Assembly (NCBI GenBank): GCA_009841045.1
Contig: VXMO01000034.1
Location: 1-36,291 of the forward strand
Length of the DNA: 36,291 nt
From: Dehalococcoidia bacterium
Lineage (GTDB): Bacteria > Chloroflexota > Dehalococcoidia > UBA6926
Direction: 5' to 3'
A program made the translations under genes and the position numbers. Below the pieces are notes generated by a model. The model had not been told where the DNA came from. It saw only the letters and a program-made list of their open reading frames with translations, and made no database searches. How positions within the stretch are numbered: position 1 is the first letter of the stretch; the number at the start of each line of letters is the position of its first letter. This document shows positions 17,401 to 25,838 of the stretch, piece after piece.

Positions 17401-17951
17401 TTGGTAAGAATCTCAAAGGGCAGGTTAAATCGTTGGTGCAGTTCGTCCTGCCATTGCTCGACCAGATTCCCCGGGCAAACTACTAGGCACCTTTGCAGGT
17501 CGCCACGAGCAATTAGCTCCTTGATCAGTAGCCCCGCCATAATCGTCTTACCCGCACCAGGATCATCCGCAAGCAGAAACCTTAAGGGCTGACGCTCGAT
17601 CATTGCCTCGTAGACTGCTGTAATCTGGTGAGGCAATGGCTCAACTTCTGAAGTGTGGACAGCTAGGACCGGGTCGAACAGGTGGGCCAACTTGATTCGG
17701 TTAGCTTCGGAAACAAGGCGGAATAGTTCCCCGTCTCCATCGAAGCTCCAAGGGCGGCCTTGCTTCACCACCTCAATTCGAGGTTCGGAGTCCCGAAAGA
17801 GAATCTCTTCTCCGAGCTGACCAGTAGGAGTTCTATAGGTAAGAGTGACGACATCAGGTCCGTTCCACTGCACACTGACCACTGTGACCAAAGAGTCCGG
17901 TCGAATGCCACGTACAGCAGTATCAGTTTTCAGGTCTTCAAGTTTGCTCAC
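14466..17951 (-). CDS. SNF2-family helicase with C-terminal DUF3883
   Basis: This 1161-residue protein is a superfamily 2 DNA translocase of the SNF2/RapA kind: Walker A LADDPGAGKTIMAGLL (127-142), DEAH (232-235), motif III LLMTATPHNG (266-275), and in lobe 2 LLATDAAGEGINLQRAHLMV and RFGRIHRIGQ (motifs V and VI). An acidic insertion (EDIEDLEDAPDDEVDDIEGE) lies between the lobes. The last 100 residues contain RGYDIESRI, LRFIEVKGRA and LTVTRNEILYS, the DUF3883 signature also found at the C-terminus of plant NO VEIN; the D...ExK order (IEVKG) is nuclease-like. The GTG start at 17951 follows TAGGAG. It begins 27 nt after the BrnA-like gene. It resembles DrmD of DISARM in its helicase part, but no DrmA, DrmB or DrmC is nearby. 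Confidence 0.88.
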   Translation of the reverse strand: MSKLEDLKTDTAVRGIRPDSLVTVVSVQWNGPDVVTLTYRTPTGQLGEEILFRDSEPRIEVVKQGRPWSFDGDGELFRLVSEANRIKLAHLFDPVLAVHTSEVEPLPHQITAVYEAMIERQPLRFLLADDPGAGKTIMAGLLIKELIARGDLQRCLVVCPGNLVEQWQDELHQRFNLPFEILTNDKLEAARTGNWFLETDLAIGRLDKLARDDNVQGKLSAPDCRWDLIVCDEAHKMSATFFGGEISYTKRYRLGRFLSNLTRHFLLMTATPHNGKETDFQLFMALLDSDRFEGRFRDGVHTTEVSDLMRRVTKEELVKFDNTPLLPERIAETVPYLLSDGERSLYDDVTKYVSEEFNRAASLQNNKRAGNVGFALTILQRRLASSPEAIYQSLRRRRERLENTMRELEALQRDGDVESALNKSASVIGDEDIEDLEDAPDDEVDDIEGELLDRATAASTIAELKAEITTLRRLEALALEVRQSGGDKKWQELANLFANTSMSNEKLVIFTEHRDTLRYLEGRIAALLGQSDAIVCIHGSMRREDRAKAQQSFSLEPEVRVLLATDAAGEGINLQRAHLMVNYDLPWNPNRIEQRFGRIHRIGQTEVCRLWNLVAQETREGAVYQRLLEKLEEARNALGGKVFDVLGKVHFEGKPLRELLIAAIRYGEQPEVRGRLTQVVDNAFDHDFLKDLWEEKALVHDAMDTSRVHRVREQMERAEARRLQPHYIESFFLEAFQHLGGTLREREPRRYMVAQTPAAIRNRNRTVLPRYERIVFEKALKAPQDQPLAAFVCPGHPLLDETADLLLERNRDLLRRGAVLVDENDQGLEPRVLFYLDHVIQDATTNRSGDRRVISKRMLYVELDAEGNSRHPHYAPYLDYRPLAEDEPEVEAILARPECAWLTGDLEDKAKNYAIAYVVPGHLKDVRDQRLDHIDKTEAAVKERLTKEINYWGHRADELKIQEQAGKVNARLNSDEARKRSLELQERMQKRIEELGLERQLSPLPPVILGSVLVVPVGLLANMTGKPAPTDAGAIDRQAVAARAREIVMGVERGLGFEPVDCETEKRGYDIESRIPGEGRLRFIEVKGRAAGASTLTVTRNEILYSLNKPEDFILAMVEFLPDGQHRTRYLRQPFNSEPDFGVTSVNYDFAHLLSRSEEPR

Positions 17952-17978
17952 GCCATCACTCCTACAAGTTCATAGAAA

Positions 17979-18263
17979 TTAAGTTGAACGGGCTGTCCTC
18001 TGGACGTGCTCGCGGAGAGCTCCGTTGATGTCCGTTTGGTATCCACGACCACCACGAGCCTGAGCCTTGAACCAGGCGATGATGTCCGCGTCCAGTCTCA
18101 GCGTGATCTGCTGCTTGACAGGCTGATAGAAGACCCCGCGCCTGGCGTCGGACCAGTCGAGGATCTCCGGGGAGTCGGTCGTGTCAATCTGGTCGTCGGG
18201 CAGAGCCTCTAACGCCCGTATCTGCTGAACGTCTGACGGCAACTCAGTAATGTTCTTCTTCAT
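17979..18263 (-). CDS. brnA: BrnA-like antitoxin/RHH regulator, without BrnT
   Basis: This 94-residue protein ends in the BrnA signature: PVKQQITLRLDADIIAWFKA then GYQTDINGALREHVQ, a ribbon-helix-helix domain. The N-terminal half is acidic (DDQIDTTDSPEILDWSDARR), as in BrnA, where it binds the BrnT toxin. No brnT is present: the gene upstream is the pPIWI_RE gene, 27 nt away, and the SNF2 gene follows after 27 nt. It is therefore an orphan placed exactly between two defence modules of one operon. It may repress the whole operon or guard against loss of a distant toxin. GGGAAA before the ATG is a modest ribosome binding site. Confidence 0.82.
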   Translation of the reverse strand: MKKNITELPSDVQQIRALEALPDDQIDTTDSPEILDWSDARRGVFYQPVKQQITLRLDADIIAWFKAQARGGRGYQTDINGALREHVQRTARST

Positions 18264-18290
18264 AGGTTTCCCTCTACCAAACAGCCCATC

Positions 18291-21059
18291 CTATGAGCCA
18301 TAAAGACCATCGTCCGCTTCACTATCCTCCTCTTCGAGACCGTAGTCGGAAAGGTACTCTTTGAGGACCGTCTCAAAGAACAGCGGTGCGGGCTTTGAGG
18401 TCCAATCGCCTATGTGTAGGTACAAATTACGTAGGCTCTCCACAAACTTCGCTAACTGATCTGGGGTCTCACTTGGTGCAGTACGAACGACAGTAAACTC
18501 GACGGCAGATGGAGTGCTCCAAGCCCCGGTGAAGGGCGGTCTTTTCTCGATCCTGAAAGTTCTGGGCTTGTCTCCGTTCGATTTCAAGGTGTCGACAGAG
18601 CGGTAGCAGGAGACGCCTTGTACAAGCCCCTTGCGCAAGAGACTCCCAAAGGACAAATACACATCACCGACTGAATCATCGACCCGAAATACTTGGGCTT
18701 CGGCTCGTTTGGGCGCTACGTATTCCACGACCTCGTCAATGTTGAGTCCTTTTCCGATCACTGTGCCGTTCAACAACACCTTTGGAGCATTGTCCGTTCT
18801 AACCCTGACAATTCTTGCATTCCTCCAATCGGTTTCTGCATGTGGATGACCATGGACAACGATGTTCATTGGGTCCATATTCAAGTCAGTCAACCATGGC
18901 CATACACCCCGGCACGCAACGGCGTCGATGATAACCAGTGGATGGGATGCCCTCTGGCAGAATTCAGCAATTACATCGTAAAAGAAGAACTGGCTATTCT
19001 CGCTTCGCTGCCTCTGGTCGGCACCTGCCGTTATAGGTCCGCTAGCAGCGATTTCTACAATTGCTTGAGGAACTGCTTTCTGGGGCGTGATTTCAATGCC
19101 GCCTTCGGCCTTGTCGCGGGCGAAGCGTGCCAAGCATGTTCCATTGAGAATATCTAGTTCAATAGCTACAGGGACAAAGCTACTCTGGTTTGCCCGCCGA
19201 AACGTTCTGTTTTGTCTCAGTATGCTCAAGGCCAATACACGATCGGGAGCTTGGGTGTTGCCCGACGACCCAGTGTCGTATATATCTCTTGCGATTTGCT
19301 GTAGTTTGTGGGTGTCAACGTACCCTAGCGTCTTCCATGTCAAATCAAGCCAAGCTGCTACGGTCCTATGATTGAAATCAGACTCCGCATTCCTGAGTGC
19401 CCCCTCCCGAACCGGTCGCAGATATTGGACTGGCACTCGCAGCTGTCGAGCTATCGTAATCCTCCCAGCTCGTTTGTTGACTAGATCGTCATGCGCAGAG
19501 CGTCCTTGATGCTCGTACCATTCTGGGGCGACAATCAGTACACCATCGATAGGTCTTTGGGAGTCCCGCAAGTAGCGCCGTACCTGTTCAAGAAAGGGCT
19601 TCCAAGCATTTGATCGTAACTCTGCCCTACCCACAGGCCTGTTGGTTGAAGAGCCAGGCAGAGCCGCCCGGGGCCCGTGGACACCCTCTGGAATAGGCAT
19701 CAATTGTGTCTGGATGGAGTCACCCAAGAGCTCCTGGAGCTTGATCTGAACCCGCTTAGCGTCTTCATAGCAGCTCGTGTGATAGCCAAGCACGACGTGG
19801 TGAAAACCGCCATAGCCTGACGAGATATGGTCACTCATTGCACGTCGCCACGGCTCAACTTCTTCTTCCCGGCGCCACTTCTGGTTACGGTCCTTGATCC
19901 CTCGTGTCGGAGTCTCGACCTCCATTAGCTTCTGCCATGGCTTCAGTCCGAAAGGCTGCACGATGAATGCCGCACGCTGGAACGCCTCCAACTTGTCACG
20001 ATCCGGCACACCAGCTTTGGTGTCTAGCCGCTCACCAACACCTGCCTTGTGGACGACAAGAAGTGGACAATTCTCATCTTGGTGTCCCTTTTCAATGATG
20101 TCACGAGCCACCATGTCCGGTAACAGACCAAAGTGTCGTGCTATCGGAGAAAAATCACTGCCGGGCTCGTAAGGGTCAGAGTTGTCCTGAGCCGCCGGCC
20201 GTCGGCGCTGGAGACTGAACTCCAGGGCGACATTCCGGTCGCTCGGCAGAGCAAAGGCCGTCAGTTGTCTAGCGCCTGCATTGCTAAGTTTGCGCATCCA
20301 GAACCGTTTTGAGCATTCCAATACAATTATGGGCGTATGTCGTCCCGGATAGCTCAGCACCCTGACTCTCAGCACGAGACTAAAGGGAGTACTCTGACTT
20401 GGTACTGGACGTGTCACTAGTTCGGCGCTGTTACTCCCGAGATCACCGCTCACAATTCGCCTCATCGGACCGAGGTCTGGGAATAACTCCTTTCCCTCGA
20501 GCTGACGGGCGGTGAAATCAGCTAGGTCGGAATACCCTTTGAGGTTTGTCCCCGAGGGCGTTGTTGTCCCACTTCTAGTTGCGCTCCAGTCAAATACACG
20601 AGACCGACGTCGCTCGACGTGCAGCAAATCTCGTTTTAGCGCTAACCGCCTGAATCGTTCCAAGACTTCAATCAGAGACGAATCCTCAGACCGAGATAAC
20701 TCGTTCACTATCCATCCTACTAGGGCATCGTGAAGGCACTTGGAGGCGTCGTCAGGATTGGTATCCGTCCACGCGATGGTTGGGTATCTCCTGTTGATAC
20801 CTAGATCCCAAGCCAATCTGAGGATGCCGACGTCATTCATAGAGATCCGAACCCGAAGAGATCTAACCGGAAGACTCCGATGCGGCTCCTTTTGGCTGAA
20901 GTGCTCCTTCAGAGTGTAGAGAAGATTGAGGGCAGCCCCTGACCATTCGATCACTGTGACCTCATGTTCAGCCCCAAGTGGATCGACCTCAAACGAAAAG
21001 GCCAGTGGGACCACCGTATCTCCGACCCTTTGTCTGCTGAATCTTGTTTCCGTTGTCAT
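18291..21059 (-). CDS. pPIWI_RE protein (Argonaute/PIWI-like)
   Basis: This protein, 922 residues from the ATG at 21059, fits the pPIWI_RE family: an N-terminal beta-rich domain X (about 1-350), a MID-like region (about 380-560, with HHVVLGYHTSCYEDAKRVQI and DGVLIVAPEWYEHQG), and a C-terminal RNase H-fold PIWI domain (about 600-910; VPVAIELDILNG, HPLVIIDAVACRGVWPWL, ARIVRVRTDN with the conserved Arg, and a later conserved Glu region). The family is named for the invariant R and E and generally lacks the catalytic tetrad of slicing Argonautes. It is proposed to bind guide-target hybrids or R-loops with its helicase and REase partners. The start was chosen because its ATG overlaps the helicase stop by one base (TGATG) and AGGA lies 9 nt upstream. 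The family call comes from recall of motifs and synteny. Confidence 0.82.
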   Translation of the reverse strand: MTTETRFSRQRVGDTVVPLAFSFEVDPLGAEHEVTVIEWSGAALNLLYTLKEHFSQKEPHRSLPVRSLRVRISMNDVGILRLAWDLGINRRYPTIAWTDTNPDDASKCLHDALVGWIVNELSRSEDSSLIEVLERFRRLALKRDLLHVERRRSRVFDWSATRSGTTTPSGTNLKGYSDLADFTARQLEGKELFPDLGPMRRIVSGDLGSNSAELVTRPVPSQSTPFSLVLRVRVLSYPGRHTPIIVLECSKRFWMRKLSNAGARQLTAFALPSDRNVALEFSLQRRRPAAQDNSDPYEPGSDFSPIARHFGLLPDMVARDIIEKGHQDENCPLLVVHKAGVGERLDTKAGVPDRDKLEAFQRAAFIVQPFGLKPWQKLMEVETPTRGIKDRNQKWRREEEVEPWRRAMSDHISSGYGGFHHVVLGYHTSCYEDAKRVQIKLQELLGDSIQTQLMPIPEGVHGPRAALPGSSTNRPVGRAELRSNAWKPFLEQVRRYLRDSQRPIDGVLIVAPEWYEHQGRSAHDDLVNKRAGRITIARQLRVPVQYLRPVREGALRNAESDFNHRTVAAWLDLTWKTLGYVDTHKLQQIARDIYDTGSSGNTQAPDRVLALSILRQNRTFRRANQSSFVPVAIELDILNGTCLARFARDKAEGGIEITPQKAVPQAIVEIAASGPITAGADQRQRSENSQFFFYDVIAEFCQRASHPLVIIDAVACRGVWPWLTDLNMDPMNIVVHGHPHAETDWRNARIVRVRTDNAPKVLLNGTVIGKGLNIDEVVEYVAPKRAEAQVFRVDDSVGDVYLSFGSLLRKGLVQGVSCYRSVDTLKSNGDKPRTFRIEKRPPFTGAWSTPSAVEFTVVRTAPSETPDQLAKFVESLRNLYLHIGDWTSKPAPLFFETVLKEYLSDYGLEEEDSEADDGLYGS

Positions 21060-24000
21060 CAAGTATTTCCTGTCGTAGTTGCATGTTCGTATGAAGACCA
21101 CTCAATCGATTCTTCTAGCCCCGCCAAGCTTGGGTCGAAGTCGTCCTCTATGCCGTCCCTGAATGTATCTGGCAGGATGACACCATCGATCTCTCTAAAG
21201 GCATCCGCGAATGGACCATAGATTTCTCGGTATATCTCTCTTTCATTGAGGTCCAGAGTCGCGAAGCATCGCTCGAGAACGTTCTGCATAACTACTAACG
21301 TACTGGAGCGTGGTGACTCTGGCTTTCCTTCCGCACTGTTGGGTGCCCACGCGGCGTCTACGAAGTACACCTCCACTGGCATCCGTTGCCTGATTCCTCG
21401 TCCCACCATCTGGAGGATCGACACCAGTAGGTTGGCAGCGAACGCCGTTTGTGTGTCACTGCCCAGTTGCCCGAAAGCCATCGGGCGAGCGAGGAGACGC
21501 GCGATTGCTCGATAGACTTTGTTTCGTCGCTTTGTAATGAAGTCGCTAACCTCAGAAAGGTTAAGTTGTCGAATATCCTCGGCATCTAACCGCTCGGTCT
21601 CTTGGGCCACTATTGACTGCATTAGGCCAAGGTCACCCGCAGCAGGATGTGGACGCGTTAAGAAGAAGATGCTGCCGATCGCAGCCTTACCGGTGTCTTC
21701 GTCATCGGTAAACACGATATTCATTGCTCGCCCGATGGCTCCTATGGGAAATACCAACACATCAACGTCGGGATCGGCCCCCATCTCTTCCACCCGGCTT
21801 CGAATGATGAACCTAGCTCTCGTGTGATCAGTGGGGAGCGCGTCCAAAACACCACACGTTCGTTTACCAAGGGCTGGGTTCACGTTGAGGATTTCATCCA
21901 CTACCAAGCGCACTTGCTCGTAGGAGTTGACAACGAGTGCTGCTTTCCTCCTCTTTCCGGATCGAGTCACGGTGGACATGACGGTGCGTTCTAGGTCGCA
22001 GTTGCCTAGGGGTCCTGGAACAGCGAGATCTGCCACCATGCTCCTCAGGTTGCGGTCGCGCTCATTGCCGCCTCCACTGAATCGAAGGGGTTTCCTCGTC
22101 ACCTGGTCGAACTTTGGCTGAAAGTACAGGCGCACAGCCCCCATCTGGGGACTCCGAGGGGACAATAGAATGTCTGGGCTCTTGCCAACGTGGTATTGGC
22201 TAGACTGCTCCAAGCGGGAAGTCGCACTTGCGAGCAGTACGTTGGCTCGGCCGATTTCGTGCAACCGGTGAAGCAAAATGCGGGGCGTACAGTCCATCAC
22301 CAGATGGTCTATCTCCAGGCCATCTGTTCCTGTGAGTTTTCTGAATCGCACCGCCGAGAATGTTCCAAGAATGGATCGAGGCACCGCTTCGCGCATTTCG
22401 GAGGATGGTACGGATAGACCCAACCCATTTTCGCCCTCAGGGAGTTCGCCCCGAAGGGCGAGGTAGCGAGCCTCTCTTGCCAATCGTTGGTAGCTGGCGA
22501 TAGTGAATCCCACTACGGCAAGAAGCCTTACATGAGGGGCGATTGATTCCGTATTTGGAGCCCCGAGCAAGTCTTTAAGAATGCGGGATATATCAGCAAG
22601 AGGCTTTTCTCTAGATACAGTCTGATCTAAGGAAAGATACTGTCTAAGCCCCCTGTTGAGTCGGCGCCAGATGTCCTGGCAGTCGTCGACCGACCTTTCG
22701 AGTGCAGAGCTATGCCGTTGCGCCCGTGGCCATGACCCACCATCTATGCCACGTTCGTAAAAGGCCGCGTACATGGCCGTTTCCCAAAGGTCGGAGAGGG
22801 CACTTAGGAGGTCCGGTGACAACCGATCCTTTCCCCCGACAGCGGTATTCGCCTCCCGCAGAAGGAACCCAACCGTTAGCAGCTTGTCTACGTACCGGTT
22901 AGCCAAGTGCGGAGAATCATCTTTGAGGTTGCGTATCTCCTGCACTAGGTCCAGCGTAAAGCCTTGAAATTCATTGGCGCAGACCATATACCGAAGGAGC
23001 GCGTTGTTGACCGATGTGCTATTTGTAGCGAGTATAGCCTGAGTCCTCAGAAGTTCCGCGTGGATGCTGTCGACATTGCCAGTGAGTGTGAATACCTGCG
23101 CCCCATATCCATCCAAGTACTCTTGAGCCTCATCCACCTCATCAACTACAACGAGATCGAAGGTCTGTGCAATGAACTCAAAATAGCGCAATCGCTCTTG
23201 GGCAACGTGCGACGGGAGTGTTGTGTCTGCACCGCGAATGTGTCCAAGCCATATTTGGGAGTTGACCAATTGCCGCTGGTTCTTCACTCTTCCGCACAGA
23301 CTCCATGCGGGGCATAGCTTCGGCGTCGTTGAACCGACCTCACGAATGTGTTCGCACGGCGCTTCACCGAATGTCCACTCGTCGTCGCTAGGCCATCTAT
23401 CTGCGAACGCGGGCAGTGGACACGATTGAGTCAGAAGTTCCACTCCCTTGATGGTACGCGCAAATCCACCCTCGCCTTCTTTCATAGCCACGAGTTCAGC
23501 GAGATGGTTAGAGTGGCGCAGGTGAGTGCTCGTAGCTCTACCCAAGAGGAGGCCCGCATCGACGCCATAACTCATGAGTATTTCGAGGTAGTCTCGAGCG
23601 ACCTGAATGGCCGTCAAGAACACTGCAACGCGCCGTCCACTACGGGCGAGTAGGATGCTAAGCAGTACTATGAGAGTCGTTTTACCCGATCCTGGCAACC
23701 CAACCAGATGATTCAGACCATCTAGATGCAAGACATCCGTGCTCTGCAGCCCAGAGTCGGTTGTGATGCGAACCTCGATCTCAGACAGTCTGCCTACCCA
23801 ATCTCGAGATTCCCTTCCCGCCTCCATGTCCATTCTGTCCAGCTCAACTGCTAATGCCCTTATATCAGGCCAACCAACAGTGATTGGCCCTCCCTGCACT
23901 CGGTCCAGGTCGTGCATATCAGGTTCTGAGAAGTCCAGACCATTTAAGCGGAAGGGTAAGCTAGGCCCATGTGCCTGCCGCGCGAAGAGATGCTTCGACG

Positions 24001-24388
24001 TGTCGGCGAACTGTCTAGATGTTGGCTGGGCCGGCAGGCCATTCATGAGTATCTGGATTGCGCTGGAAATGTCCGGGTCATAGGCCGAGCGTGCTTGGAA
24101 CTCAAGGGTGAATTCATCAATATCGAATGATCGGGAATCATGTTTCTCCGCATTGAAGTCCAGGACGGCTGCTTGCACAGCCCTTGGTGTGAGGGCCTCG
24201 CCCAGAATGGAACGTGCCGTTCTCACGGCGGCTCGGTACGGGGCCACCTGTCGTGACTGCTCTACGGACCGGAGACCGCTCAGAACAATGTGGAGCGCGT
24301 TTAGGTTCGACTCGCCAAGGAGTTGCATGAGGACACACCCCCATTGGATTCGTGCGGCACCCCTCCACATGTCGGGCTTACGTCTCAT
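21059..24388 (-). CDS. DinG-type helicase of the pPIWI_RE module
   Basis: This protein, 1109 residues from the ATG at 24388, is a superfamily 2 XPD/DinG-like helicase: Walker A GLPGSGKTTLIVLLSILL (about 230-247), four cysteines (SCPLP, PCEHIRE, LCPAWSLC at about 323-365) in the place of the Fe-S cluster, Walker B DLVVVDEVDEAQEY (DEVD, about 416-419), motif III LLASAT (about 718-723), and motif VI QMVGRGIRQ (about 993-1001). Fe-S helicases of this class unwind DNA-RNA or duplex DNA 5' to 3'. A GTG at 24400 would add four residues; the ATG at 24388 overlaps the previous stop by 11 nt and has GAGTGAG upstream. It is the fixed partner of pPIWI_RE in the three-gene island and should open the target duplex. 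Confidence 0.85.
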   Translation of the reverse strand: MRRKPDMWRGAARIQWGCVLMQLLGESNLNALHIVLSGLRSVEQSRQVAPYRAAVRTARSILGEALTPRAVQAAVLDFNAEKHDSRSFDIDEFTLEFQARSAYDPDISSAIQILMNGLPAQPTSRQFADTSKHLFARQAHGPSLPFRLNGLDFSEPDMHDLDRVQGGPITVGWPDIRALAVELDRMDMEAGRESRDWVGRLSEIEVRITTDSGLQSTDVLHLDGLNHLVGLPGSGKTTLIVLLSILLARSGRRVAVFLTAIQVARDYLEILMSYGVDAGLLLGRATSTHLRHSNHLAELVAMKEGEGGFARTIKGVELLTQSCPLPAFADRWPSDDEWTFGEAPCEHIREVGSTTPKLCPAWSLCGRVKNQRQLVNSQIWLGHIRGADTTLPSHVAQERLRYFEFIAQTFDLVVVDEVDEAQEYLDGYGAQVFTLTGNVDSIHAELLRTQAILATNSTSVNNALLRYMVCANEFQGFTLDLVQEIRNLKDDSPHLANRYVDKLLTVGFLLREANTAVGGKDRLSPDLLSALSDLWETAMYAAFYERGIDGGSWPRAQRHSSALERSVDDCQDIWRRLNRGLRQYLSLDQTVSREKPLADISRILKDLLGAPNTESIAPHVRLLAVVGFTIASYQRLAREARYLALRGELPEGENGLGLSVPSSEMREAVPRSILGTFSAVRFRKLTGTDGLEIDHLVMDCTPRILLHRLHEIGRANVLLASATSRLEQSSQYHVGKSPDILLSPRSPQMGAVRLYFQPKFDQVTRKPLRFSGGGNERDRNLRSMVADLAVPGPLGNCDLERTVMSTVTRSGKRRKAALVVNSYEQVRLVVDEILNVNPALGKRTCGVLDALPTDHTRARFIIRSRVEEMGADPDVDVLVFPIGAIGRAMNIVFTDDEDTGKAAIGSIFFLTRPHPAAGDLGLMQSIVAQETERLDAEDIRQLNLSEVSDFITKRRNKVYRAIARLLARPMAFGQLGSDTQTAFAANLLVSILQMVGRGIRQRMPVEVYFVDAAWAPNSAEGKPESPRSSTLVVMQNVLERCFATLDLNEREIYREIYGPFADAFREIDGVILPDTFRDGIEDDFDPSLAGLEESIEWSSYEHATTTGNT

Positions 24389-25832
24389 CGTCAATCTCAC
24401 TCGGTTGATTCATCTTTATGAGTTCTCTAATGGTTGACCTTACGCTGAGAACTTCCAGTTCATCACTAACTCTTGGGAAGAGTAGTTCGCGGAGCCGGGA
24501 GATGTAGTCTGTGTTGCCACGGACACGACGATCTGCGACAGCAACGATCTTTCGATCCCAGTCCATGAGGCCGAACACACCCCGATTGAGCTTTCGGGCC
24601 AGAGACGCAGGGTCACGGTAGTCCTTAACGTCCACTCCGATGTCATCCCCAATGGCAACGTCACATTGGTCTAGCCGGGGATAGAGAACAGCCTGAATTC
24701 CTGCCTTTCTGAGGTTGTCGAATATGCGTAGCTCGTCTCTGGCCGGGTCCACCCAATACTTCAAGACCTCCGTCTGAGCAACTCTCGCCTCCCCCTGTCG
24801 TACTGGCCGATCTCGTCGTGCTGTTGGGTGGTCTTCGCGACAGCCTTGAAGGAAACAGCGACCATCATGACCGATCGGGGCCAAACAATAGGAACATCGG
24901 TTGATTTCTCCATTAACTGCATGGTACGTGTGTATTGGGGTGTAGATTGATTGAACAAAGTCGATGGCCGTATCCGGGATCTCGGGTCTTGATATGAGTC
25001 CTCGAAGTTCGCCTTCTGTGACAAGCGGATGCCGCGCTATGAATTCTCTGATTGTGGTGTACGTGTCGGCAGCGTCACTTCCGAGCCTCTCGACTGTGCT
25101 CATGAGCCTGCTATGGAGGCCACGCTCGATAAGGTCCTCCATTCTTGTGCCAGGGGCCTCTTCGACTATGGCTTCGCAGTCCTCACTAGGCACTCGGTAG
25201 TCAGGGTCGATCAATACTGATCCGGTGAGTCCTGGGAGGGAATAAAGGGCACTTGGGGCCCACTGGGAAAGCGGGGACATGCACTGCCGCAGGAGCTCAT
25301 GAATACTGGCAGCACGATCTTCTCGTCCGTCCTCAAAATAGAGCCGTCCCAACCGGGCCATTGCCTGACGCAAGGCAATAGGAGGGCTCTCGGCCTCTCC
25401 CTGTCCCTGTCCTAGTCTGACGATTCCTATAGTTCTCCCTTCCCTAACACGACGATGCTGTTCGATGACTCCTTGTGCTAGTAGTTCAAGAGTCACCCTG
25501 GCAAACTCCCTCGACTTGGACGTTCCATTGTTCTCCTCAGGCAGGACCAGGCCAGTTAGTCGCTCGTCATCGAGCCCGGCGCATCTCTGTGCAGCCACTC
25601 CGGTTGTGATGCCGTCTGCACATAGCCGCATGATCCCAAGGGCTTCAAGCAGGTTCCGCCGCGTGAGCAGGTGACTACGCTTGCTCAACCAACCCTTCGT
25701 TCGCCAGAGACGAAGTGTCCTCAGTGACGGAGGACTGTGACGGATTGCTAGAGTGTCTGACAACGACGCAATGAGTTGCACTGCTTCTTTGGCGGTCAAC
25801 TCACTGGGCAATTCACTGACGGTGAAAGTCAT
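24378..25832 (-). CDS. pPIWI_RE-associated REase with HTH and zinc-binding cysteines
   Basis: This protein, 484 residues from the ATG at 25832, has an N-terminal MerR-like HTH (SLRTLRLWRTKGWLSKRSHL, about 36-55), a helical middle, a putative zinc site CSYCLAPIGHDGRCFLQGC (C313, C316, C326, C331), and a C-terminal restriction-endonuclease-fold domain. In it DELRIFDNLRKAGIQ, CDVAIGD and GVDVKDYRDP give E367, D391 and D401-x-K403, the PD-(D/E)xK pattern. GVDVKDY is the hallmark of the REase found with pPIWI_RE. It is the first gene of the operon, overlapping the helicase. It should be the DNA-cutting effector of the trio; the HTH may autoregulate. A GTG at 25856 would add eight residues but would lie inside the promoter palindrome. 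Confidence 0.83.
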   Translation of the reverse strand: MTFTVSELPSELTAKEAVQLIASLSDTLAIRHSPPSLRTLRLWRTKGWLSKRSHLLTRRNLLEALGIMRLCADGITTGVAAQRCAGLDDERLTGLVLPEENNGTSKSREFARVTLELLAQGVIEQHRRVREGRTIGIVRLGQGQGEAESPPIALRQAMARLGRLYFEDGREDRAASIHELLRQCMSPLSQWAPSALYSLPGLTGSVLIDPDYRVPSEDCEAIVEEAPGTRMEDLIERGLHSRLMSTVERLGSDAADTYTTIREFIARHPLVTEGELRGLISRPEIPDTAIDFVQSIYTPIHTYHAVNGEINRCSYCLAPIGHDGRCFLQGCREDHPTARRDRPVRQGEARVAQTEVLKYWVDPARDELRIFDNLRKAGIQAVLYPRLDQCDVAIGDDIGVDVKDYRDPASLARKLNRGVFGLMDWDRKIVAVADRRVRGNTDYISRLRELLFPRVSDELEVLSVRSTIRELIKMNQPSEIDDET

Positions 25833-25838
25833 GGGCCT

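Noticed and set aside
7337-17951. DISARM system
   Set aside because: An SNF2 helicase and an adenine methyltransferase are present, but no DrmA, DrmB (DUF1998) or DrmC (PLD) gene exists and a sacsin-like HATPase is present instead.
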